A DNA stretch of 60,669 nucleotides from Leptospira andrefontaineae (lineage in GTDB: Bacteria > Spirochaetota > Leptospiria > Leptospirales > Leptospiraceae), in contig NZ_RQEY01000003.1 in the NCBI RefSeq assembly GCF_004770105.1, positions 1-60,669 on the forward strand. Direction: 5' to 3'. Position numbers and translations under genes: made by a program. Positions within the stretch are counted from its first letter, which is position 1. Each line of letters starts with the position of its first letter. This document shows, in pieces, positions 17,321-29,775 of the stretch. Under the pieces are notes generated by a model. It was not told where the DNA came from and searched no databases. It was given only the letters and a program-made list of their open reading frames with translations.

Positions 17321-17916
17321 TATTTACCAGCCGTTCTGTCGTATTCTTGTAATTTACGAACATATAATATGATTTTCCAACGATCCTCAGGAAGAACTTG
17401 AGAAGCATAACTTTTCATAGCTCCTTTTCCCTCGGTGATGATATGGTAGATCTGTCCGTCTGAATAACCTTTAGCACTTGCAGATGTTAGTGCAGCCATT
17501 GGGCTTCCGTCAGACTGAGCCATATTCAAACGTGGAGCAGGACCTACTACGGTTCCGTTTCCTTGTCCTCTAACACCGTGACAAGGACTGCAATACGTTT
17601 GGTATTTGATCTCCCCTTTTTGAAGAGTAGCTAGATCTCCTTTGATAGGATTCGCAAGTCCCTTGTTTGGAAGAGCATCCAGAGATTGTGTCCAACCTGC
17701 ATACTCATAAGGGAAATATCCCTGAGGAACCGCTCCCACCGGAGGAAGACGTAAGGAAGTATTATTCGGAAAATTAGAGTCCGCTTCCTGAGCTTCTCTT
17801 GCTGGAGAATCAGCCATATCCGGCATGTACTCCATAGGAGGAGTCTTAGACTCGCAGTTCCATAGTATCAAACCTGCGAGAGAAAGAGCAAAAATTCTTT
17901 GCAGTGAAATCATCAA
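17320..17916 (-). CDS. actE: alternative complex III subunit ActE, monohaem cytochrome c lipoprotein
   Basis: 198 aa. The lipobox is LILWNC. One c-type haem site CSPCHGVRGQG is followed by downstream Met residues (GKGAMKSYASQVLPEDRW) that can supply the sixth ligand. ActE is the monohaem subunit that hands electrons from ACIII to a soluble cytochrome or directly to the oxidase. It starts with MMISL; either Met is possible. It lies 8 bases after actD. Confidence 0.9.
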   Translation of the reverse strand: MMISLQRIFALSLAGLILWNCESKTPPMEYMPDMADSPAREAQEADSNFPNNTSLRLPPVGAVPQGYFPYEYAGWTQSLDALPNKGLANPIKGDLATLQKGEIKYQTYCSPCHGVRGQGNGTVVGPAPRLNMAQSDGSPMAALTSASAKGYSDGQIYHIITEGKGAMKSYASQVLPEDRWKIILYVRKLQEYDRTAGK

Positions 17917-17923
17917 AATTCTC

Positions 17924-18474
17924 CTATTTCACCGTCTCGACATGTTTAGAGCCGAGGCCTTTGATAAAGTCGGTCACTGAACCTTCTGAATAATTTGCAG
18001 AGTTGGAAGGGATCCAAAGTGCAAATTTGTCGGTAGTGATGTCCGGATGTAAAACCTTACGACCGGTTCTTGGAAGTTTAGCCAGGAAGAACAAAGCTGC
18101 TGCTGTGGAAAGTCCAGCCATGAACACTGTAAACTCGAATGTGATCGGAATATAAGCAAACCAAGCGTTGAAACTTTTTCCGGAGATATTGATCGGCCAA
18201 TCGTATTTATGAGTTAAATACTGCATGGAGAAACCAACAGTGCATCCGAAAATTCCCATGAAGAAGGTTACCCAAGGAAGTCCGGAACGTGGAAGACCCA
18301 TCGCATCATCCAATCCATGAACAGGATACGGAGTAAAACAATCGAAGTTGGTATAACCCTTCTCCTTTGTTTTTTGAGCTGCGTCTATGATCTGAGCTGG
18401 AGTATCGAATAATCCGAAAACTCCATGTTCTGTTTCTTCGAAAGTATGAAACTGTTCTTTCTTAGGAGTATACA

Positions 18475-18475
<1 letters not shown>
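17924..18475 (-). CDS. actD: alternative complex III subunit ActD
   Basis: 183 aa of the DUF3341 type: a cytoplasmic N-terminal domain (EHGVFGLFDTPAQIIDAAQ, then FDCFTPYPVHGLDDAMGL) followed by two transmembrane helices, with PRSGLPWVTFFMGIFGCTVG at the first. ActD is a structural subunit bridging the membrane core. The start overlaps the actC stop by one base. Confidence 0.92.
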
Positions 18476-19848
<1,373 letters not shown>

Positions 19849-19868
19849 AGCGCTTTAATTACTCCGGA

Positions 19869-22931
<3,063 letters not shown>

Positions 22932-22950
22932 CTGTTATGCTATCTCCTGA

Positions 22951-23457
22951 TTATCTGTGGCAGGTGGAACAGTCGGTAGGAGCGTTGTTCTCCCGGTGGC
23001 AGTTGATACAGTATCCCATATTCAGGGATGCTACCTGCTTGACCTTGACCATTTCAGCTACATTGCCGTGGCATTGCGAACAATCCACGCCTCTTGAGAT
23101 ATGGCGAGAGTGATTGAACTGAACATGATCCGGAAGGTCGTGGATTTTCACCCACTCGATCGGTTTGTTCTTCGAATAACTCTCGCTCAAAAATTTGATG
23201 TCTGGGCTGTTCTTTGCAACAAGCGAGTGACAGTTCATACAAGTTGAAGTATTCGGAACCGTTGCGTGCGCGCTTGTTTCTACACCAGTGTGACAATAAC
23301 GACAGTCTATCTTATTATCACCTGCGTGAATCTTGTGGTTAAAAGGTATAGGCTGATCCGGAGAGTAGCCTACATATTTGGAGGGAGAAAAAATCAGGTA
23401 AGCCACTGCTGCAATAGCAATAAGCGGAACCGAAAGTTTCAAAGCTTTCTTATTCAT
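22951..23457 (-). CDS. actA: alternative complex III subunit ActA, pentahaem cytochrome c
   Basis: 168 aa from the ATG at 23457 (MNKKALKLSVPLIAIAAVAYL), preferred over an upstream ATG at 23535 because this start begins directly at the membrane anchor. Five CxxCH haem sites are present: CRYCH, CMNCH, CSQCH, CINCH and CSTCH. One N-terminal helix anchors it to the membrane with the haems in the periplasm. ActA takes electrons from ActB. It is the first gene of the operon. Confidence 0.92.
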   Translation of the reverse strand: MNKKALKLSVPLIAIAAVAYLIFSPSKYVGYSPDQPIPFNHKIHAGDNKIDCRYCHTGVETSAHATVPNTSTCMNCHSLVAKNSPDIKFLSESYSKNKPIEWVKIHDLPDHVQFNHSRHISRGVDCSQCHGNVAEMVKVKQVASLNMGYCINCHRENNAPTDCSTCHR

Positions 23458-23769
23458 TCGTGAGAAGTCCCGTGGGTTCCAAAATAAGGTTTGGGAACAA
23501 GGATTTTGGCTTCGGTTAAAATTGCAAGTAAACACGTAAAAACGCGATTGGTTTGGCGATTTCTTGCATTTTTATATGAGACTTAGTATCAATTAAATTG
23601 ATGTTATTTATACTTAGTATAGTCTATTTTAGAAGATAAAAGATCTCGAATACGAAACCTAAGTTTATAATAGATGTGATTAGAACGATCGTTCTTAATA
23701 TTAAGAAAATTCCTGGATTTTACTTTCTAAATCACTAAAATATGAATTCAAAAATCTAATTTGGAAAGA
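23458..23769. promoter_or_regulatory. divergent control region of the ACIII operon and the EEP gene
   Basis: About 310 bases without a gene. It contains a perfect 7-1-7 palindrome ATCAATTAAATTGAT (23588-23602), the direct repeat ACTTAGTAT (23581-23589 and 23612-23620), and the perfect 14-bp palindrome AGAACGATCGTTCT (23682-23695), about 75 bases before the nuclease-like gene. These look like operator sites for one or both divergent transcripts. The cognate regulators are unknown. Confidence 0.45.
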
Positions 23770-24618
23770 ATGATGCACCGCGCACTGATCCTATTTCTGG
23801 GAATTCCCTTCGCTTTCCTAATAACAATCTCCACTATCGCGAAAGGTCAGATAAAAAAACTTAAAGTCACAAGCTTCAATTCATACTTTTTATATGATGA
23901 GATAGGAGACTCGCATAAATTCCCCAAAGATAGAAAGCATAGAACAGAAGAAGATTTTGCGAAGATTAAAAAGATAATTTTATCCAATCATCCCGATATA
24001 ATCGGATTCCAAGAAATAGAAAATGAGACCGCACTTCATCATATTATAATAAATGAATATGAATGTACTGCAACTGTTACCCCGGGTTACTCTCAGGAAC
24101 TAGGTCTTTGCTGGAAAAAAGAGCTGGGCAAGCCGATCATAAGCGAACTGGAACAACTTTCTATTCGCCCTGGCCTCAGAAAAGGACTACTTGCAGAGTT
24201 CAATTTCGACGGTAGGAAAGTTTCTGTCCTAGTAGTTCATTTAAAAGCCGGCCATTCTCCTAAAGATAAGAAGGAAAGAAAAGAACAGATACTCGCTCTG
24301 AAGGATATTCTACCTTCTCTGGGCAAATTTGTTCTATTAGGAGATTTTAATGAGGTATTGGAAAGAAGAGTGGATCTTTTGAAGATCCTTCAAAGAAATC
24401 TGAAATTGAAAATAGCGAACTATAAACAAAAATCAGATTGTTGGCAACACCATGACGGATTTATAGATTACCTGATCACTAATATGGATTGGCAACAGGG
24501 AAGTTTTGTCCAAACCAAGTTTGAATCTGATGACGGCAATTTTGACGGAAATCCAAGTTCGGAAAAAGGCCTTTCGGATCATTGCCCGGTGAGTGCTGAA
24601 CTGTTGTTAGAGAGATAA
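23770..24618 (+). CDS. exported endonuclease/exonuclease/phosphatase-family protein
   Basis: About 282 aa from the ATG at 23770; a TTG at 23761 is an alternative start. A signal peptide (RALILFLGIPFAFLITISTIAKG) precedes the EEP fold: TSFNSYF, DIIGFQEIEN (Mg-binding Glu), VVHLKAGHS, LLGDFNEV (Asp-x-Asn) and GLSDHCPV (catalytic Asp-His). All active-site positions of the DNase I-like fold look intact. It may act on nucleic acids, sphingolipids or phosphoesters outside the cytoplasm; I cannot choose among these. A GAAC-N4-GTTC palindrome lies upstream. Confidence 0.8.
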   Translation: MMHRALILFLGIPFAFLITISTIAKGQIKKLKVTSFNSYFLYDEIGDSHKFPKDRKHRTEEDFAKIKKIILSNHPDIIGFQEIENETALHHIIINEYECTATVTPGYSQELGLCWKKELGKPIISELEQLSIRPGLRKGLLAEFNFDGRKVSVLVVHLKAGHSPKDKKERKEQILALKDILPSLGKFVLLGDFNEVLERRVDLLKILQRNLKLKIANYKQKSDCWQHHDGFIDYLITNMDWQQGSFVQTKFESDDGNFDGNPSSEKGLSDHCPVSAELLLER

Positions 24619-24664
24619 TTTAAATTAGTAGTGCGGCCGGAAATTGTATATGACGGACGTCTCT

Positions 24665-25063
24665 TTACCAAAACAATCTTAAGCCAAGAGGGTTATATTC
24701 CTTTAAATATCTATCTTTTGTAATAAACACAAAATCAAAACTTACCGCTTGCCACACCAGAAATCTATCGAATGGGTCTGTATGTTTCCCGGTCGGTAAT
24801 TTATAATAATTCGCAAATATCTCAGGAGAATCCTCGATAAATTCAAATCCAGCTTCTCGGATCTTTTTAGGCAATTGTTCTGGTGTTATTCCTTGCAAGT
24901 CCATCTTTCTTAGAGAAAATTTCAGAGAAATTTCCCACAAAGAAATACTACTAATAAAGATCCGATTCCTCTGATTTAAAATTTCCGATTCTACTGTATA
25001 GGATAGATTCTCGGGTTGAAATAAAACCCATAGGATCGCGTGAGTATCCAAAAGGTAATTCAC
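24665..25063 (-). CDS. vapC: PIN-domain toxin, VapC family
   Basis: 132 aa, the usual VapC length. The acidic PIN residues are present: LLDTHAILW (Asp6), SISLWEISLK (Glu), DPFDRFLVWQA (Asp) and ITKDRYLKEY (Asp). VapC toxins are Mg-dependent RNases that cut tRNA or rRNA. The start overlaps the stop of the upstream small gene by 4 bases, the classic antitoxin-toxin arrangement. The gene order and complete active site suggest a working module. Confidence 0.85.
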   Translation of the reverse strand: MNYLLDTHAILWVLFQPENLSYTVESEILNQRNRIFISSISLWEISLKFSLRKMDLQGITPEQLPKKIREAGFEFIEDSPEIFANYYKLPTGKHTDPFDRFLVWQAVSFDFVFITKDRYLKEYNPLGLRLFW

Positions 25064-25263
25064 AGACTCAGAAATTCCTCATCTGTCATTTTGAAATCAT
25101 CGGAGATCTCAAAGGAGGCTTTTCCTTTTAAGATTCCTAGTTTTCTCTTTTCGGGTTTTCCAACTTTGCTTGTTGGGATTCGGTCTTTCGTAGAAGGCTT
25201 TGTTTCTTGTTCAAACCCTTCCAAAGGAAATTGATATTTGAGTCCTGTTGCTGTCTTTTTCAT
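25060..25263 (-). CDS. vapB: VapB-like antitoxin
   Basis: 67 aa, overlapping vapC by 4 bases. The protein is basic in the middle (RIPTSKVGKPEKRKLGILKGK) and acidic at the end (ISDDFKMTDEEFLSL); the acidic tail is where such antitoxins cover the PIN active site. The DNA-binding part is not a clear AbrB or Phd match, so the antitoxin call rests mainly on position and composition. Confidence 0.65.
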   Translation of the reverse strand: MKKTATGLKYQFPLEGFEQETKPSTKDRIPTSKVGKPEKRKLGILKGKASFEISDDFKMTDEEFLSL

Positions 25264-25344
25264 GACCCAAGGATATTTACATTTTTTTAATGCGTCAACC
25301 AGAATGTCTTCAAATCATCTCGATCTCGCGGAATATCTATTCCA

Positions 25345-25383
25345 AGTTCGTGTTACCACCGAATTTGGTAGCTAACACGAACT
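25345..25383. repeat. 11-bp perfect inverted repeat between vapBC and the Sco1 gene
   Basis: AGTTCGTGTTA (25345-25355) and TAACACGAACT (25373-25383) are perfect complements, and CCA/TGG can pair inside. There is no T-run, so it is not a standard terminator. It lies just after the Sco1-like gene stop and upstream of vapB, and could be a transcript 3'-end hairpin or an operator for the toxin-antitoxin pair. Confidence 0.5.
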
Positions 25384-25409
25384 CAAGCTGTCTTACGTTT
25401 GGAGCGGAA

Positions 25410-26117
25410 TCAAAGTTCTCGTTTCAAAACTTCTATATCCGAATTCAATTCCTGGATAGAAGATTTCATCTTACCGTTATAAATTCCACGTAATCTAAGT
25501 TGTGAATCTAAAAGATATACATGATCCGAGTGAAGAAAATCATTTTCAGTGAGTTTCTTTTTGGCGTCTTCTTTCGGGATCGCAGTATCTGCATTAAAGG
25601 AGTCTCTTGCTAAAGCATAAATTTCCTTTTGGTTTCCGGTCAGAAGTTTCCATTTTTCGTAACGGATCTTTCGTTTCGAACCGTATTCTTTTAATACCTT
25701 GGGAGAATCCAAATCAGGTGTAGCGGAGAAGGATAAAATTTGGATATTAGGATCGGCCTCGAATTCTTTTTGCACTAAACTCAGATTGTTTGTAATCGTC
25801 GGACATATTCCTGCACATTTTGTAAAGAAGAAGGAAACCACCGTGATTTTTCCCCTACAAAGACCCTCGGAGACATTTTGATCCTCTTGATCCTTCATTA
25901 TAAATTTAGAAATTTCTCGCGGCTTCGAAGAATTTTTATTCTCCCAAACAGGCTGTAGATCTTTTCCATAATATAAAGGAAGTTTATCTTTTTGAGGTAG
26001 GGAGAAGTCTGTGATCTCTTCCGAATATTCGTCTTTTGGATCTTTCGAACAATTGATAAAAAGAGAGATAAAAATCAAACTGCAGAATAAAATTTTAGAA
26101 TAAGATCGTGTTCCCAT
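25410..26117 (-). CDS. Sco1/SenC-family copper-handling lipoprotein
   Basis: 235 aa from the ATG at 26117. GAGG lies 8 bases before this ATG but only 2 before the ATG at 26123, so the shorter start is preferred. The lipobox is ISLFINC. The thioredoxin fold carries the copper site FTKCAGICPT (CxxxC) and a distal His in DFLHSDH. Sco proteins deliver copper or reduce the CuA site of cytochrome oxidase in the periplasm. The gene overlaps the upstream MORN gene and lies near the ACIII operon, in keeping with a respiratory role. Confidence 0.9.
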   Translation of the reverse strand: MGTRSYSKILFCSLIFISLFINCSKDPKDEYSEEITDFSLPQKDKLPLYYGKDLQPVWENKNSSKPREISKFIMKDQEDQNVSEGLCRGKITVVSFFFTKCAGICPTITNNLSLVQKEFEADPNIQILSFSATPDLDSPKVLKEYGSKRKIRYEKWKLLTGNQKEIYALARDSFNADTAIPKEDAKKKLTENDFLHSDHVYLLDSQLRLRGIYNGKMKSSIQELNSDIEVLKREL

Positions 26118-26646
26118 CTTCATTTCCTCGGATCTGACTGCATAATTTTCCACCGGTCATTCCATACGCTCGTCCCTGATATATCACAAAGTTCATATAG
26201 ATTTGTCCGTTCTCTCTCCACATCTTCTTTCCGATCACTTTTCCATGATCGAATTTTGCATATGAATACAATGATCCTGAGTTTCTCCATTCCCATTGGG
26301 GACCGTGGAATTGCCCTTCTAAGTATTCATTATGAAAACGTTTTTTACCGTCGGGGAACCATCCTAGGTGAGTTCCGATCTTCTTCCCCGCAGAAAATTC
26401 TCTTTCTGCCAAAACTTGACCGTTGGAATGTACATCTTTTTCGATCCCGTCAGGCAAACCGTTCTTATAGGAAGTCACTCGAATGATCCCTAATTCTTCT
26501 GTCCTGGACTCCAAAAGTCCGTAGAATTTTTCTCCTCTATAAAAAACATATCTTCCATTTCGAGTAATAGAAGGATCCGTACTTGCGACCCGAGCCGGAT
26601 CGCAAGCGACTAGAAGAAAACAGATTACAAATAAATAGAACTTCAA
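26095..26646 (-). CDS. MORN-like (YwqK-type) repeat lipoprotein
   Basis: 183 aa. The lipobox is CFLLVAC. Repeats of the pattern G-x-W-x-x-x-G-x-x-x-x-x-x-Y follow: GRYVFYRGEKFYG, GIEKDVHSNGQVLAEREF, THLGWFPDGKKRFHNEY, GPQWEWRNSGSLYSYAKF and KKMWRENGQIYMNFV. Its 3' end overlaps the Sco1 gene start by about 23 bases, so translation is likely coupled. The function is unknown; MORN-type sheets usually mediate binding. Confidence 0.7.
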   Translation of the reverse strand: MKFYLFVICFLLVACDPARVASTDPSITRNGRYVFYRGEKFYGLLESRTEELGIIRVTSYKNGLPDGIEKDVHSNGQVLAEREFSAGKKIGTHLGWFPDGKKRFHNEYLEGQFHGPQWEWRNSGSLYSYAKFDHGKVIGKKMWRENGQIYMNFVIYQGRAYGMTGGKLCSQIRGNEDGNTILF

Positions 26647-26658
26647 TCAGACCTCTGA

Positions 26659-27546
26659 TCAGTCTACGGAACCTGGGGTTCCTTTGAAGTAACTTCCAAT
26701 AATGTATCCGTTCAGACCTGTATTGTTTTCTACGTGATAACAATACGTTGCATCTACAAATTCGGTAGTAGTGCAAGAAGTTGTATGAGTGGTAGAATCC
26801 AATGTAGGATAAGAGCCTGATTGGTTTTTCTTTCCATAGATCGGGAAACCATCCAACATGATCCCTACTAAATTATCATCGTCGTTCGTGATCTTATAAG
26901 GTTCTGTATGATAATGATATTTTCCAGTATTCTGAGGGTGGCCTTGGGAAGGATCCATCGTGTAATATTCAGTCGCAAAAGAATCCCCCGGAGCTGCCTG
27001 GTTATTAAAGATCACAACACCTAATGTTGTAATTCCCACTGAATCCGTTCCTGCATTGGATTGAGTACAATCCGTAACAGTAGGAGTAGTTGGGATCGTC
27101 ATGGTGATATTTTGAGATATGATAGTATTCGGATTTGTATGGAAACCACCAGCAGTGTCTATCGCCTCGTTATACCCGGAAGCCACTGAATAATATGAAC
27201 TTTTATGAGGAGGTTTATCATTCGTTGTGATCACATAATTGGAACCTTCAACAGTTATGGTCACACAATGGAAACTGGTTTTCATCCAACAAGGAGCCTC
27301 TGCAGCAATATGTGTCTCACAGGTAGGCCCCCCAAAACCTCTGTCGTCAGGGTTAATATCGATTGCAGCCGAACATGAAGAATTGTCCGTAAGAGTTGTA
27401 GGCATTGTAGTGGTGGTTGTAGGTGTACATTGAGAAGAAGATGATAATAAAACCGCAGCGGAAGAAAGATCACTTCCTCCGGAGCTATCGCAGTTCCACA
27501 CAAAGGCTGCGACTGCGGTTAATAGAATAGATCGTAAACGAAGCAT
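26659..27546 (-). CDS. YHYH-domain lipoprotein
   Basis: 295 aa. The signal peptide ends at FVWNC (lipobox), then a Ser/Thr-rich linker with a poly-Thr run leads into the YHYH domain: GKYHYHTEPYK at the motif, followed by LVGIMLDGFPIYGKK and CYHVENNTGLNGYIIGSYFKG. YHYH proteins are exported and often sit near copper or oxidase accessory genes; biochemical function is not established. Several Cys (CETH, APCW, FHC, DC, SC, YC) suggest disulfides. It is 12 bases upstream of the MORN gene and heads a three-gene unit with Sco1. Confidence 0.82.
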   Translation of the reverse strand: MLRLRSILLTAVAAFVWNCDSSGGSDLSSAAVLLSSSSQCTPTTTTTMPTTLTDNSSCSAAIDINPDDRGFGGPTCETHIAAEAPCWMKTSFHCVTITVEGSNYVITTNDKPPHKSSYYSVASGYNEAIDTAGGFHTNPNTIISQNITMTIPTTPTVTDCTQSNAGTDSVGITTLGVVIFNNQAAPGDSFATEYYTMDPSQGHPQNTGKYHYHTEPYKITNDDDNLVGIMLDGFPIYGKKNQSGSYPTLDSTTHTTSCTTTEFVDATYCYHVENNTGLNGYIIGSYFKGTPGSVD

Positions 27547-27638
27547 AATTACTCCAAACTTATTAGTTTAGAATAATCTACGAAATCTTTCGTACGAATT
27601 CGACCGTCCCAATCGGCTCGAACCATATTTTTAAAATT

Positions 27639-28844
27639 TTAGGCGGAAACGATTTTGGAAATTTCTTCCAAATATTGAGTTGGTGTCTTTCCTGTGACTT
27701 TTTTAAAAGAAGTATTAAACGTGGACTTGGAATTGAAGCCATACTCAAGGGCCAGTCTCAAAAAATTAGGACGTTCTTCCGAAATATTTCCCAAAGCGGA
27801 AATGATATCTTTGATCCTATACTCGTTAACAAAATTATAGAAATTTGTTTCCAGCGTTTCGCTTAATATTTGTGTTATATAGAACCGAGGAATTTCCGTA
27901 TTTTCAGAAAGTAGGTCGATGGAGAATTCAGAATCTTTATAAGGTTTTTCAGACTCCATATAATTTCGGATCTTAGAAAGAAATTCAGGGACCATATCTT
28001 CCCTTAGCCCTGACTTTTCATATTTTTTACGTTCTTCTTCTACCCCCTCTTCTTCATTTAAAGTTTTTTCTTTAAACGCATGAAGTTCTCTATGGGTGTA
28101 AACCACGGTTTGTCTTACTCCAAACCAGCAAAAGAAAACGGAAAATGCCAATACCGCAGCTCCTCGAACTAACCTAGGTTCGTAAGTTTCGGGAGGAAGA
28201 TCCGTAAACAGCAAACCTTCTAACAAAAAATGGACTCCTGCGGATATTACGAACAGTACCAAAGTCCAATACATCCATCGTAAATCCTTAATACTATCTA
28301 TATTAGAAAAATGATTTACTATATTCTTCCTATGGCGGTTCAAAAGTAGGAAAGTCCAAACTGAATACACTAACATAGAAGTGACTAATAACCCGCCGTT
28401 TGGGTGGAATCCCCTACTCGGTCTATGCCAATCATGAGGATCAAATTCTTCTTCCTGAGGTTGAAAAAAGAATAATCTAGATAAAAGTATACATTGCAGG
28501 ATTACAAATGGAACAAAATGAAGAAGGTCCGTTCTTCTGAAACTTCTACCTTCCGTCGTTAGATTTTGAATATAAAGCAATAATAATGGACCATAGGTGT
28601 AAGGAAACAGGATGGAAAAATCCAAAAACTCAGGTCCCCATTCGAATCTATGGACCAACAAATGTCCTAGATGAGGAGCCGCGAGAAAGATCGTAAATAC
28701 TGAATAGATAGAATCAAAAGAATATCTAGGTCTTTTAGTAAAGATCAGAAAAGCGGAAAAAACGCAGATCGTAAATGAGATAATCGGGATCGCAGGAACC
28801 ATGACTAAATTTGACCCGGAAAATCCCCCGGTTTGGTTCTCCAT
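27639..28844 (-). CDS. membrane-anchored AraC-family regulator
   Basis: 401 aa. About seven transmembrane helices in residues 15-250 are followed by a linker rich in Glu/Lys and an AraC DNA-binding domain at the C-terminus, with helix-turn-helix segments [20 protein letters not shown] and [29 protein letters not shown]. Such proteins couple an envelope signal to transcription from the membrane. The ATG at 28844 overlaps the upstream acyltransferase gene by 40 bases; the ATG at 28802 (MVPAIP) would remove the overlap and still keep all helices, so the start is uncertain. Confidence 0.85.
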   Translation of the reverse strand: MENQTGGFSGSNLVMVPAIPIISFTICVFSAFLIFTKRPRYSFDSIYSVFTIFLAAPHLGHLLVHRFEWGPEFLDFSILFPYTYGPLLLLYIQNLTTEGRSFRRTDLLHFVPFVILQCILLSRLFFFQPQEEEFDPHDWHRPSRGFHPNGGLLVTSMLVYSVWTFLLLNRHRKNIVNHFSNIDSIKDLRWMYWTLVLFVISAGVHFLLEGLLFTDLPPETYEPRLVRGAAVLAFSVFFCWFGVRQTVVYTHRELHAFKEKTLNEEEGVEEERKKYEKSGLREDMVPEFLSKIRNYMESEKPYKDSEFSIDLLSENTEIPRFYITQILSETLETNFYNFVNEYRIKDIISALGNISEERPNFLRLALEYGFNSKSTFNTSFKKVTGKTPTQYLEEISKIVSA

Positions 28845-29707
28845 CTTCTATGTACCCAAAAATATTGTTCAGGATACAGTTTCACTTCTTCTTCCAATGC
28901 TTTCGTCCAAACTTCAGTGTAATGACGAATTGCAGCTTCTCTATCGGAGAACGCGGATTTATCTACGAAGCCAAGATCCTTAACTCGTACCATAACTTTT
29001 CCTTTTTCTCCGCATAAAACCGAATAGAGTAACATTTTTGCGCCGGTTAAGTAGGCCATCAATGCAGGACCTTGGTAGGTAGATGCTTTTCGATTGAAGA
29101 AGTCTACAAAGATCCCAACCTTGCCTGCATTCTGATCGGAACCAAATCCTACCCAATAACCTTGTTTTAACATTTTAGTAACTTGGCTGGATTCTTCTGT
29201 GGAAACTAATTTGATCCCATTCTTACTTCTTAATTTATGAATGAGTCTATCCACATAAGGATTTCGGACTTTTTTATAAATCCCTCCTCCCTTCATTCTG
29301 ATTCCCATAAATTGCACAAGAATTTCCCAGGTACCAAAATGTCCCGAGATCAAAACAACCCCTACTCCGTCTTGGATCGTTTTCTGCTCGATCGCCAAAG
29401 ACTCCGCATCATAAACCAGATATTTATCCATCCACTTACGACTCAAACGAGGAGCAAATAAGGTACCAGCGAGAAGGTCACCTATATGAAGAAAACTTTT
29501 CCATACGAGTTCCTTTTTCTTTTCTTCCGAATAATCCGGAAACGCATAAGAAATATTATCGTATGCGATCTTACGATGTTTTTTAGCGAGAGGATAAAGA
29601 AGACGTACTAAAAATCTTCCGTAAACTAAACAGGCTCTATAAGGTAGAATTCTGAACGGAAGATAAAATAAGTATAAAAAGATATAGGGAATAATATAAC
29701 GAACCAA
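28805..29707 (-). CDS. LpxL/HtrB-like lysophospholipid acyltransferase
   Basis: 300 aa with an N-terminal membrane helix. The acyltransferase HX4E motif is present in [14 protein letters not shown], with GVGVV preceding it, a [18 protein letters not shown] segment (family block III) and [14 protein letters not shown] at the C-terminus, which is diagnostic for lipid A late acyltransferases. It probably adds a secondary acyl chain to lipid A on the inner face of the inner membrane. The 3' end overlaps the AraC regulator gene. Confidence 0.87.
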   Translation of the reverse strand: MVRYIIPYIFLYLFYLPFRILPYRACLVYGRFLVRLLYPLAKKHRKIAYDNISYAFPDYSEEKKKELVWKSFLHIGDLLAGTLFAPRLSRKWMDKYLVYDAESLAIEQKTIQDGVGVVLISGHFGTWEILVQFMGIRMKGGGIYKKVRNPYVDRLIHKLRSKNGIKLVSTEESSQVTKMLKQGYWVGFGSDQNAGKVGIFVDFFNRKASTYQGPALMAYLTGAKMLLYSVLCGEKGKVMVRVKDLGFVDKSAFSDREAAIRHYTEVWTKALEEEVKLYPEQYFWVHRRWRTKPGDFPGQI

Positions 29708-29775
29708 GGTAGATCCAATTCTTGTTTTTCGAACATAAGGGCTCGGTCCTTATTCCTTGACAAGCAAAAAGACCC

